64,000 nucleotides of DNA. Source: Ceratorhiza oryzae-sativae (taxonomy: Eukaryota; Basidiomycota; Agaricomycetes; Cantharellales; Ceratobasidiaceae). Of the stretch, positions 15,001-25,770 are shown piece by piece (the first letter of the stretch is position 1; every line of letters starts with the position of its first letter). The DNA is taken from positions 682,001-746,000 of the forward strand of contig JARWMV010000243.1 of the NCBI GenBank assembly GCA_030998015.1. The letters are read 5' to 3'. The position numbers and the translations under genes are program-made. A model generated the notes under the pieces. It did not search any database and was not told the DNA's origin. It saw only the letters and a program-made list of their open reading frames with translations.

Positions 15001-16959
15001 ATTCGAATGTTCCCGCTAGCGGTCCCATCATCCTCGCTCCAGGCGCACCAAGCCGCACAAGCTCCATCCGTTCAGTTCCTCCAGTTGTCCATGCCCCTAA
15101 ATCAATGGCCTCTGTCGTATCGAGTAGATCATCAGTTCTTGAGCTCGAACGTCAAGCAGCCGAAGCAGAGAGGCAGCGCATTTTCGAACAACATGAGGAG
15201 GCCCGGAGAAGAGCAGCTGAAGCAGCTGAACGAGCTGAGGTTGAGAGACAAGAGCGTTTCGAGGCGAGCGAGCGTGAGCGTCAGAGGCTGTTTGATGAGC
15301 TGGAGCATGAGCGTGCTCAGCTGGCCGAGGAACGCCGTCAACAAGTCTTTGAGATCGCAGAGTCAATCCGTCGTGAAGTCGCCGAGCGTGGTCGCGTGGA
15401 GCGTTCTGTCCAGGACGAGGGAATCGGTCGCGAAATTGCGCAAGCCGTCCGAGATGCTGTAGATTCTACGAACGCTGAGCGTGAGGCGCTCATGAGGTCA
15501 ATTGAAGACGAACGTCTGGCTGCAGAGGAAGAGCGCGCCCGACTCCTCGAGATACGTGACATGGAGCGTGCCCAGGAACTAGAAGACTACCGTGCCCGTA
15601 TGCGAGGCCTAGAAGAAGAGCTAGCAGCTGCTCGCGAAATTATCGAGCAAGAACGTCTTGATCGTGCGGCTGCAGAGCAGGCCCGATATGACCAGCTCCG
15701 AGCCGAAGCCGAGGAGCGCGAGGCTATCAACCGCGCTCAACTAGCAGACATCACCAATGCCCTAGAGGAACGACGCGCGGAAGCCGCAAGGTGGCGGGAA
15801 GCCGACGACCTACGATGGGCTGAGAAACAAGAACGCCGAGCTGCCAAAGCGGAGCGCGCTGAAACTCTGCATGACCTGGTGAACGGCATTATCGCTGAGC
15901 GTGAGGAGGAACGCCGCCGCCAGGAAGAGGAGCGCGCTGCTGCTGCTGCGAAACCTGGTGCGTCCTTCTGATACTGTCTCGATCATCATCCTCATTCTGC
16001 TTTTTCAGGTATCGAGGCCGTGCTTGCTGCTATGCAACAACAGAACGCTGAGACTGCTGCAATGATGGCTTCCATTGCTGACAGTAAGTTTTTTAGCGGT
16101 CTTCCAGACTAACGTTAACTTTATCACTCTAGCCCTACGCGCCGATATGGACCGCAAGCACCTTGAGACTTTGGAATCAGTGAGGGCAACTGCTGCTGAG
16201 CAAGTTCCGTTCAATGTTCAGAGGGTACATTTTGCGTTCTCACTCTCAAGTATTGAGACTAACCATACGTATGCAGTACCTGGACGACTTCTCGAAAGCT
16301 CTGTCCGAAGAAGTCCGCATGCTGTTGAAAGAGGTTGGCAAGTTGCGCGAGGAAAAACGGGCGCTACAACAGTAAGCTTCCTATCACCCTATCTCTTGGA
16401 TGAAACTTATGATGTTGTAGTGAAATTGGCTGCCTACTGTGTTTGAAGAGTAAATACGGTCCCGGTGGAGAGTTCGAGCCCGACTGGTTCGTAATTTATG
16501 CACTCTTATAACACGCATGTACCTTATGTTTTCTTTGACAGGGTCCCTCCTGGTAGCACCACGTGCCCAACCCAGGTCCCAATAACCCCCATGCCCATGC
16601 CTGCCCCAGAACCCGTCTCCTTCAATGAGGAAGAACCGGCCCCTGCTCCCAAACCGTCTGCTTGGCGTACCGTTCGGACCCGCAAAAAGAGTCAGCGCGA
16701 CCGCGAGGAACCAATGATTGCCCCAATCCCGGTACATGCTGCCAGCCCGCTCTCGAACACTGAATACGTACCTGGTCGATCTCGCACTGCTGCATCTTGG
16801 CAATCCTGGCGGGTCAACCCCACTCAAGGACGTTCACCATCCCCGACTGGCTTCGAAACTGGCGAGCCTCCTGTCGTCTCGGTTCGTGATCGCAGCCCTG
16901 GTTCCTTCGGTCCCTCCAGTGCTTTGTTCGGCCCCCGTCCTCCGGGTGGTGGTAGCTGA
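1..16959 (+). CDS. Giant Ser/Pro/Arg-rich repeat protein with PQ[IV]IRV[GT]SP motifs and C-terminal coiled coil (5' partial)
   Basis: The frame containing the ATG at 132 is open back to base 3, so the gene starts upstream of the window. Introns I can place: 6198-6245, 6405-6453, 6601-6649, 6710-6758, 6958-7009, 7696-7747, 11280-11329, 14079-14131, 15958-16008, 16084-16132, 16225-16276, 16372-16420 and about 16487-16541. The stop is at 16957-16959. Order of regions: Ser/Thr/Pro-rich stretch (to about 6.2 kb) with a 31-residue tandem repeat; short P-S-H-[AV] repeats (about 7.46-7.63 kb); dozens of PQ[IV]IRV[GT]SP units (7.9-14.7 kb), interspersed with RSRSRSP-type Arg/Ser blocks (8.4-8.6 and 9.36-11.1 kb) and a V-Q-Y-P-G-Q-P segment (about 8.87-9.06 kb); a charged coiled coil rich in E, R and A (15.1-15.96 kb); then a short C-terminal domain with C-L-L-C and a G-G-E-F-E-P-D-W motif. 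The motif crosses six net -1 frame breaks (about 10130, 10530, 11370, 12351, 13045, 13320). I do not recognise a function. The SR and coiled-coil composition suggests an intracellular scaffold, but that is inference. Confidence 0.85.
2630..3490 (+). repeat. 93-bp coding tandem repeat (31-residue unit)
   Basis: Copies of a unit beginning near CGTTCGCTGTCGTCAGAG recur at 2727, 2820, 2913, 3006 and about 3099, a spacing of 93 bp. Further diverged copies lie on both sides, about ten in all. The encoded unit has the core R-S-L-S-S-E-A-S, followed by M-P-S-I-E-S-T-P-R-L and a variable P-x-x-T-H segment. The repeat keeps frame, so copy number can change without breaking the protein. Confidence 0.85.
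8521..8558 (+). repeat. Serine-coding trinucleotide microsatellite (TCW)n
   Basis: A run of TCT/TCA/TCG codons encodes about a dozen consecutive serines just before an R-S-R-S-H-S-P stretch of the giant protein. It is a simple repeat, likely length-polymorphic. Confidence 0.8.
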
Positions 16960-19240
16960 CTGTAGAAATGAACATGCCTTTCTTTTTGTTTCCCGATCTT
17001 CTTTATTCTTTCCGCTAGCCTCGATCCATCTATCTCATTCAAAATGCTATTATCTATGTTCCTTTTGTTTGCCTCTCCTTGTCGCGACGTGATCTAACCT
17101 TACCGAATTTGAACCTTGCTGTAACTCGATAGTGCTCAATACTATATTCTATATTTTCATCATTTGCGCATCAGGTATGCGGATACATCCCTCGTTCTGA
17201 AGAAATTAATCACCGATCCCATACTTTCGGTAGTCAGAAATTTCCCGCAATGATCTTTGCCGGCAGCGTGGAGTCCAGAGTAATACAGAACGATAGAGCA
17301 TAGAACTTCGACTTCACCCACTTAATTCGTCCAAAATACCCAACACCAAGCCTCGGAGTTGGCGATCCTATAATCTTGTCTATATGTTAGGGAAATCGCT
17401 CTACTCATGGGTTCATATGGTTAGTGACACCCGTCTATAATTGAACCTGTCAGAAATTGACAATATCGTTGCCCATTCGCCTAAATCAATTCAACAACTT
17501 ACGGTATCACAGTACTCTCGCCGAGTTGTTAGGGTATGCATGGGCACCTACCGAGCATAGTGGCAGTTTTGACGAATGCCAATCAATTAGTCTCAACACA
17601 ACGAGTAACACTCGCCCTGCCGGAATGCCTTACTTTGAGGCAATTTTCATATTTCCTGCAGCGTAAGGCCCAAGTAAAAAAATCCGATGTAGCATGTTCG
17701 CTCGAGCATCCTCGGCGTGCAAGCGAGGCCAGCAATATGGGTGAATATTCCATATTTTTTATGATGTCGGTCAAGTATTTGAGATTATCCGCAAACTAGG
17801 CCGTATTCACGACCTCTACTCATCAGCGTCGACTGGTAAGCCAGATCATTCTGCGCATATATGACGTACATATGGTCGCCGTGTGGAGACTGATCAACGC
17901 ATACGTGTTGCCCGTCTTGCGGCTCGTAAGAGTTTTTTTATTCTGTTCAACAGAAGCATCCCGCTTTTTTAGGAGTGAGGCAAAATGAGGGTCAGCTACA
18001 CAAAAATGCACCCAAACGTGAGGCGCAAAATTGCCATCGGTACCGAGGCGTTGTAGGGAAAAGCAGATCGCGACGAGGCCTGCATCGCTTGTCCAGTTTT
18101 TGGTAGAAAAAAGTGAATTAAATTGCATAGATGGCCTTGAAATGAGCCCACCTAGTTGCTCCGAAAAAAAAAAACAGCAAATCCCAGATTTGAGGAGCGG
18201 GTACGTTATATTGTGCTTGGGGCCAGCAAGTGACCATCTTTTTCTATGTGTTTCGTTCGATTCTTTTTCGTATATCGCTTTATATTTGCACTTGAACCGC
18301 TGCTTGTGGCCACAGTATCTCAATTGTGAGTGTCACTTTCATCTGCGCTCATTAAACTTACAAAACCTAGACTCCATCCTTACGGTGATTGAACTGTCTC
18401 CAGCGCGAAAAGTCTGTTGAATCATGGTGTCAGTTCATTGCGTTAGGATGACAGGATGATATAACCCTTAAACGCGCCTGGGGCAGCCATGACTGAAGCG
18501 ACCAACCCAGCAAGAATTTCAACATATGCAGTACGTATATTGGCAATTACATTGGTTTACATTATCAGTCTTATTTATCGGATCTTTTAGTCTCAGTTTT
18601 TCATCTTCATCTCTGTCTCTGTCTCGCGGTTTCACCATGAGTGTAATCGTAATACAAGGCTCAGCCTCGCTGCGAATAAACCTTTTTTTTTCAAACAAAG
18701 TATACTGGTCAATTGTTTAGTTATTACGAAAGTTGGCTGGTTTTTTGTTTTGTTTTGTTTTGTTCAATCAACTCATTGTTATACTCTCGGTATACTCCCA
18801 TGGCTCTGCCAGGCCCGGCAGGTCGCTTTTCATGGTCGCCAATACATCAGCGGAAGTGAAATAGACCGGCTAGAGTTCACATGTGTTCAGATAAATATTC
18901 GATCACACCCCATCTGGTTACTGATCCCTCCAAAAGAGAGATATGCTAGGTAGTAGAGATTGGGGGTTGCACTTTGCGGGAACGCTGCATCGTTTTGTTG
19001 TCTCTAAACGACACTTGGCTTGAATTGCTTAGATTACAATGATTTGGGCGGTTATCAAGGATATTGAACTACCATATTAGAACCCGTCCCATGATGGCAC
19101 ATGGAGAGAATTTGGATTCTGGAACTAGCATAGACCAAACAGACGCTGGCCGCGTTATGTAATTCCATCTCAGCGCGTGCCGGACGCCAGCCTCTTAACC
19201 CCTTCACCTCCGCCACCAACTAATCTATTGACGTTAGAAG
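16960..19240. other. Intergenic region without a supported gene
   Basis: Between the giant gene's stop and the Rbx1 start. Open frames here are short, use no recognisable domain and contain many A/T runs, including a TTTTG repeat near 18740-18765 and a 10-A tract near 18167-18176. I see no RNA gene or mobile-element terminus. Confidence 0.6.
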
Positions 19241-19839
<599 letters not shown>

Positions 19840-20231
19840 TCCATCGCCTGTATATTAACTTTTGATATAGGTATGGTCGATAACTCTGTCTTGGCTGTTC
19901 TGCGCCTTGTTCAGGAGAATAGTTTATACATGTATGGCTTGCGATGTATAACACCCGTGCAAGTTGAACCTTTTACGTTGTTGACTCGATGTTCCATGAC
20001 TCAATATATGGGACCGCACGACTATATGAACCGGAGAGTTTGTCCAACGAATTCATGTTCACGGTTTTATCCCGAATCTGCAAGTGTCGGGAACCGTATG
20101 GCTTTGTTTATGTCTTATTATCTTACCAGGTCCTGATTCAGCAGGTTCGATCTGACGTCACGATCAGCTCGGGCGGAGTTGGATGACAGAGGCCCTATAG
20201 CCTTTAGCACTCGCATAAAACGTCCACAGCA
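19840..20231. other. Short intergenic interval between RBX1 and the next gene
   Basis: About 390 bp between two same-strand genes. It would hold the 3' UTR of RBX1 and the promoter of the following gene. No conserved open frame or repeat is visible apart from the possible terminal residues of RBX1 near 19872. Confidence 0.5.
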
Positions 20232-21160
20232 ATGCAGCACATCCAAAGACTGTCCCCTATTGTTCGCCTGGCCTCACAGCGCCGCTCACTCTACTCAATC
20301 ATCCGAAGCTCCAAGGCTAGACACCATACAGTTTTATCAGCCAACGGGTTGTTCCGGTCTCCAGCCTTTCTGAAACCAGCCACTACTCAATTTTATGTCT
20401 CTCGTTCGCCCATAATTGCAGCTTTCCAAACACGTTCGTATTCATCCAGTATGACTGAGGATGAGGAACGAAAAGGGCTGTTCTACCATACCCTGGACGG
20501 AGGTGTATACGCCCTCTCCTTTCTCTCCGAAACGCCATCCAGTCAAAATTCTGCGACAGTCATCGGTCTTATTCCCGAAGGTCAAGGACTTGAAGGGTTT
20601 CAAGAGAATCGTCAGTGGTGACATGTAACCTTCCATCACGGCCAATACTGAAAATATTGCTCAGAGGCTTTTATAGATCTTCTACACGACACTATCAAAT
20701 CGTGTCTCGTTGAGAATGTAGATCCGGACCTTGCAAACGACGCAACTCAGCGACAGGAAGGCTGGATGCATATCCATGGTGAGTCGATAGCTTTATGCTG
20801 AAGAAAACCTTACTCATAACTCCATCCCTAAGACCTACGCCGCTTCCTTGAGTCGGGACGCGTGGGAGACGCCGACGACATCATCGGTAGTGTGCTGGTA
20901 CAGGAGGGAAAGGTTAGTTTTATCCTTGATTGGAAGCCTAATACCGAATCGAAGTCTATAGATCAATGGTGAAACATACGAGCGTATGCCGACGTATCGG
21001 TCAGTACACGATCCTTGAGGTGCAATCAGTCGTTTGCCTGACTATTCTGGCCACCCACAGGACTGTCTCAACTGACGGTCCAACCAAGCTATCAGAGAGT
21101 ATTCACAAGAGGTTGGTTAGTGCACTACAGGATGTTCACAAAAAGGAGTCAAACGCTTGA
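20232..21160 (+). CDS. Conserved hypothetical protein with probable mitochondrial targeting sequence
   Basis: ATG at 20232. Introns 20611-20664, 20779-20832, 20913-20961 and 21000-21060; stop at 21158-21160. All junctions keep frame. The first about 75 residues are rich in R, S, A, L and H and lack acidic residues (start M-Q-H-I-Q-R-L-S-P-I-V-R), the pattern of a mitochondrial presequence. The mature part starts around M-T-E-D-E-E-R-K-G-L-F-Y-H-T and contains V-G-D-A-D-D-I-I-G-S-V-L and Y-E-R-M-P-T-Y-R. It looks like a compact soluble domain of about 180 residues. I do not recognise the family. I considered frataxin because of size and targeting, but the sequence does not fit it. Seen: intact exons and presequence-like composition. 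Inferred: mitochondrial location. Confidence 0.8.
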
Positions 21161-22503
21161 GCCAAGGATTCAGTAGACACGCCCTCGCGCTACAACGGAT
21201 GTACATTAGCCCAACCCCAGTTGCTGAACCTCAATGATCACTCAATCTTAAAGAGGCGGCAATATCAGAAGAATAAAGTGTATATGCTATACAAAACATA
21301 CACGACTCATTTGCTTTTGATACAATCTTGTTTATGAGAACAACGAAACACCAAATCGAACCGGCCCGTAGTTCATGAATAGTTAATGAATGATTTTGGG
21401 GGCAAGGCTAGTATGGTCCTGTACCAGCCACGGATCGATGTAACATTTACTCTGTAGATGTGCCAATCAACGATGAAACAAAGCTGACAGGGTGGTGGGA
21501 CGTACTGGAGCGAGCCCTCATCTTTCTGCGCTTCCTACGGAGTCTGCGCGAACGCTTCTTCTTCCATTTCTATAAGACGAAATGATAGCCTCTTAGCATG
21601 GATATAATACCTGAGAATGTACATTGACCGACCTCTCTCATCGTGACTGTCGGTTGTTAATCATGAGTGTCAGTTGGTGCATATCTGGTTTCCTCATATA
21701 CCTACGTTATCTACGAGAATGTCAGGATTAAGACAAGGCACACGACAACAATAGCCCTTGTACTTACTCGTTTTCGAGGGAGAGTTTGATGATTGGATAA
21801 AGCTTCCGGGGCTTTATGAACGAAATGGTTCTATACAGTTTGGGGTGGCTTGGGCAAGCAGCACGTGACATGACATCATGGGCTGCTACGACCCGAGGAA
21901 ACGCGTAAAGAGTGTACCGACTGTATATACTTCATCCAGATATTAATTATTTCGATCCAATTTACATGCCACTTAACCGGGATAACATGCTCGTGAAGTG
22001 AATGTATGCGTAATGTCTCTGATAATGAAACGCGCTCTAGTCGATGAGGTTGTAATCGAATGGCTTTCCTGCTCTTCGCTTCAGTCGCCACCACTTAATT
22101 TTTATTCAATTATATTGTTTTTGTTTTGGATCGAGTCCAGACGCATCGGTGGATATTTCTATTTTTCGTTTTGGCGGGTATGCTTAAATACAAGTAGCCT
22201 TGCGGTGGTTCGTTATATGAGCAGTGTAGCGAATGGCTAACTTGAACAATGCACGTGGCTCGAATCGAGTGTATCCTCAGAGTTACACGGCGTACAGTTA
22301 CTTCGTTGACAGGATTCCTCTCAAATGATTTCCTCCCAGCCACCCCATCGGTGGGTATTGATCAGCGAGTGAGCAGGCAGAATCTGAGTAGTGGCCCCAC
22401 AAAACAAGACTCAACTGATAATTTTTAAGTTTATATCACAACTCAAACCTCCCAGCATAACTAGTACGCCGTGCGAACACAACATGTGCATATATTCACC
22501 TAG
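21161..22503. other. Intergenic region between convergent genes
   Basis: This 1.3 kb lies between the stop of the plus-strand gene at 21160 and the stop of the minus-strand DUF1308 gene at 22504, so it should hold two 3' ends. No open frame with a recognisable domain and no repeat terminus is visible. Confidence 0.55.
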
Positions 22504-24573
22504 CTATACCTCTCCAGCGTTGACCACATCCGACCTCATCTGTTCCGCTAGAGAGCGTGGCTCAACGATCCACAGAACCGCTATTCCCTGATCTCCAACC
22601 TCGCTTTCCTCTGTCCTTTCGCCATTCACGCCATCGAATCCAATAGCCTCCATCTCAGTATTGACTCCGGCCAGAATCTTCATCTCTCTCAGAACCGCCC
22701 TGACACTCGCTCGGTTTGCGGTAAGTGTGGTTGCTCGGCTCGCCGTGCCCCATAGCATGGAGCGAACCGTGTGTGCTGTTAACCGCGTGTTTGGGCGAGA
22801 CCCTGCAAGTACAGACGGCGAAGGTACTCCCGTGTCTATTGAGTGAGATAGGGGTTCATTTGGCGGTGCAAGTTCTGTTGCGTATCCGAATCCAAGTGCT
22901 TTCACTTGATTCGTGCGTGTCTGTGACTGAGACAAAAGTGTCCGACAGGTCCTAAAAAGACGGCGCACGAAAATCTCTGAAGATGTCGTGGGTTTGGTCA
23001 TCGGAAGCGTAGGCACGAGAGGAACATCTCGGGGATATATATGAAGGGGTACGAGCCCCGGAATGAATGACGTGCCAAACCGGGAGTCTTGCCAGAACGC
23101 AGTCTCCCCATTAGGCTCAAACAGTGCCCGAGCTCGACGTCGTTCACCAGCACCACCGATTTTCTCTACGATTTTTGCGCAGCGTTGCTGAGCCTCAGGA
23201 GTTGTCCAGAATTCGAGTTTTGATGGTGCCTTATTACCCTTAAGATAAAGAGCCATTTCGTCAAGGAGGCTGTGACGCATTTCGGAGAGCAGTTGTAAGG
23301 CAAGTGCTCGAGAGTGTTCGTATGAGTCTTTAACAACGTTCTCGCCATTATCGGGCGGCTCTTCATTGCTATTATCGTTTTCCTCGTCACTAGCGGGGTC
23401 CGGGATAACGCTGCTTCGATATAGTTTACCTGCCTTCCATACCCTCGTTAGCGGCCGGAACCGTTCTTGCGCATCTTCTTCAGTCAAAGGAAGTGGCGCG
23501 TGAGACAGGTCTGATACCAAAGCGATAATCAGAGAAAGATCCAAGTTGACCTTAAGAGTCGGCCGAGGAAGGAGTTGCGGCGAAGCAGAAGGCGATAGTC
23601 GAGGAGGGAATGGTCGTTCACCGAACTGGACGTCAATGCCCATGGCCTCGAGATCCCGTACAGTGCGAATAATTCGTGGGTCTATATTTTCGCCGGTGGA
23701 TAACACAGGGTCGAGCTCGAGTCGAGTGAGGCGAATCGTTATTCGGGGTATTTCGCCTGTATCGGGGACTGGATGCTGCTTTGCTGCATCCAAAAGTGCC
23801 TTGGCCATTCTGAGAACGGAATTCTCGGGCGGCAGGGTCACAATATTCCCATTTGTCTCATCGTTCGGCTCGGATGACTCCGAGTCATACCCATCAAGTT
23901 CATGGATTTCGGCCATAAGTCGTGAGTTTTTAATGCTATGGATCGAATATGAGTAACTTGAGTTTGTAAGACGAGCAGCTGCGATGCAACTCACGTACGT
24001 GTTCACCCGGATCCACTGTCTCCCTTCATCAGCTACAACGTCCACCTTTACGGTTCCTCCATCTTTTCCACGGGCCTTGTCTTTGGGGAGATTGAATGTT
24101 TTCCCAACAGCCTGTATTGGGGATGCTGCTATTATTTCACTCCAGACTGCTAGTATATACGGTGCATTGGTCGACAAAGGTGGTAGGGGCCTGGGGCTAT
24201 TGGCGTACTGCGCTATGTACTGCGGTAGTGAATGAGCCGAGACCTTAGTCACTAGATGTTACACCCACAGCATCTAACCCTTCTATATCCTTTTCAGTAC
24301 TGATCCTAAAATTCTTGATCCCCACAACTTCGTGACTCCCTCCAAACGTTCCGCCGTCCATGTCCAGAAGAGGCGGGCGAGGTGCGTTACAAGTGAGGAA
24401 AGGGAGCGAGTCTAATATGGACGAGAGATTCTCTCTCATCTGTCTATAGCCATCGATATCCATGACAAGTGAGGCAAGGGTTTGATGGTCGTCGTCAATC
24501 CTAACCACAGCAGATCGCCGATCAGTAACGCTCTTCTCTAATTAGCCCGAAATAGGAGACGACTTTCATCCAT
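22504..24573 (-). CDS. DUF1308 family protein (C7orf25/UPF0415-like)
   Basis: Main body 24252 down to the stop at 22504-22506. One intron at 23998-23936 (GTACGT...TAG, 63 nt) removes 21 residues and restores a smooth W-I-R-V-N-T-I-K-N-S-R-L reading. N-terminal coding extends upstream in other frames to a likely ATG at 24573 (M-D-E-S-R-L-L-F-R-A-N), with two single-base losses, one at about 24540 in a T run and one at about 24255. Visible signatures: V-K-V-D-V-V-A-D followed by W-I-R-V-N; L-N-L-D-x-S-L-I-I-A-L-V-S-D-type segment (V-N-L-D-L-S-L-I-I-A-L-V); C-terminal V-L-W-I-V-E-P-R-S-L-A. These match the general plan of the DUF1308 family, whose C-terminal part is PIN-nuclease-like. Function is unknown in fungi. 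The assignment rests on remembered family features, so I rate it moderate. Confidence 0.65.
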
Positions 24574-24770
24574 GAATGAGTCCAGAAGAGCTGAAAAATA
24601 AGTGCGCCCACTCGTTTGTGAACCGCAGATGGATGGGAGTAGCCGTGAAGTTCCTATCGGACGCTTTTTTCATATGCCGTTTTCTGTGCGAAAGAATTAA
24701 ATTATCGTAAATCAAACCCCCGAATACCGTTTTATAACTGGGCAACAAAACAATTATGAACATAATACAT

Positions 24771-25407
24771 TCACCAATGACGTTCGGAAATATCAGCCTT
24801 TTCGACTTCATCCTTTGTCAGGCCTTTGAAAAACCGCTCCCCATCTTGAATCTCTAAATCATTCCCACTCATCTGCCGCTTTCGCATCAGCCCGTCGTCG
24901 TCAAACGTCCAGTCTTCGAGTCCATCTAGACAAACCTTTCAGTACCACCACTCTCAAGCCACTTGTTCGGATACTTACAGCACCTTTCCATTTCATACCA
25001 TCCTCCACATCCCGATATTCATACCAAAACTGAACAGCCAATCGGTTATCGGTAAACGAAAACAGCTCTTTGCGCAAGATGTAGTCTTTTTCTTTAGCCC
25101 ACTTGCGCTTCAGCAGCTCGACAATTTCCGAGCGACCAGTGACAAAACTCGTACGGTTTCGCCAAATGCTATCTGTTTGCGACTGTCGGTGAGGCGTTGC
25201 ACGTTGAGTTGCCATGGCTGACTTACTCTCGGTATATGCGAGCGCGATTCTCTCCGGGTCTTGTGTATTCCACAAGTGTTGAGCGGCTTTGACTTTGGCA
25301 TGCGCGGTCTCTTGCGTAAAGGGAGGCACGAGCTTGGGTGAGGCAGTAGTCATCGTACGGATACCGGACTTGAGCAAGGAGGTAGATCTGAGTATAGGGG
25401 CGTTCAT
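24771..25407 (-). CDS. DUF1348 / NTF2-like (SnoaL-fold) small protein
   Basis: ATG at 25407. Exons are separated by an intron near the E-N-S-I-W-R-N-R junction (about 25227-25174, 54 nt, in frame) and by a GTAAGT intron at 24978-24926. The stop is at 24771-24773. The product has the family landmarks in order: A-x-x-L-W-N-T-Q-D-P-E-R-I-A-L-A-Y-T, S-I-W-R-N-R, F-V-T-G-R-S-E-I-V, R-K-W-A-K-E-K-D-Y, D-N-R-L-A-V-Q-F-W-Y-E, and the tail D-W-T-F-D-D-D-G-L-M-R-K-R. One base appears missing at the last exon junction (about 24925); supplying it gives the expected Y-G-x-E-D-W spacing. The first about 20 residues (M-N-A-P-I-L-R-S-T-S-L-L-K-S) could be a targeting extension. The fold is NTF2-like; the biochemical role is not established. 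Confidence 0.8.
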
Positions 25408-25770
25408 AGATGTGAGGGAGAGTGCAGCGGGAGCTGCTGAAACTCGCTCACAGGAGAAGCTCTATATATACTATGCATGTTTATGATGAGGCACGGCCTT
25501 GACGTGGCGCATTGTATCTTTTCCAGCCTCGAGCTGAAATCCGCACATGTACACCTGCTACCGCAAAACTGAAATCCGCCTTGTTGCAACTCGAGCCATC
25601 GCTTTCTATCTTCCGCCGGATACCCATGTCCTCCGCGCTTGAGCTGAAACCCGCTTTGATCTGATCAGGCTGGTGTTCTCACCCTTGTCCCTTACAGCAA
25701 AAAAAAAAAAGAATAACATTCACTCAAACAAGATCGACGTACATCCAAACTCAAGGTCCCAGAAAAGAAC
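25408..25770. other. Intergenic interval upstream of the DUF1348 gene
   Basis: About 360 bp between the DUF1348 start and the stop of the Zrg17-like gene, both on the minus strand. It contains a 12-A tract near 25699-25710. No gene or repeat is seen. Confidence 0.5.

Noticed and set aside
17823..18420. Opposite-strand open frames of 130-170 codons in the intergenic region
   Set aside because: Low-complexity, Phe/Ser/Lys-rich translations with poly-A/T runs; they look like chance frames.
20232..21160. Frataxin
   Set aside because: Size and mitochondrial presequence fit, but none of the frataxin core motifs are present.
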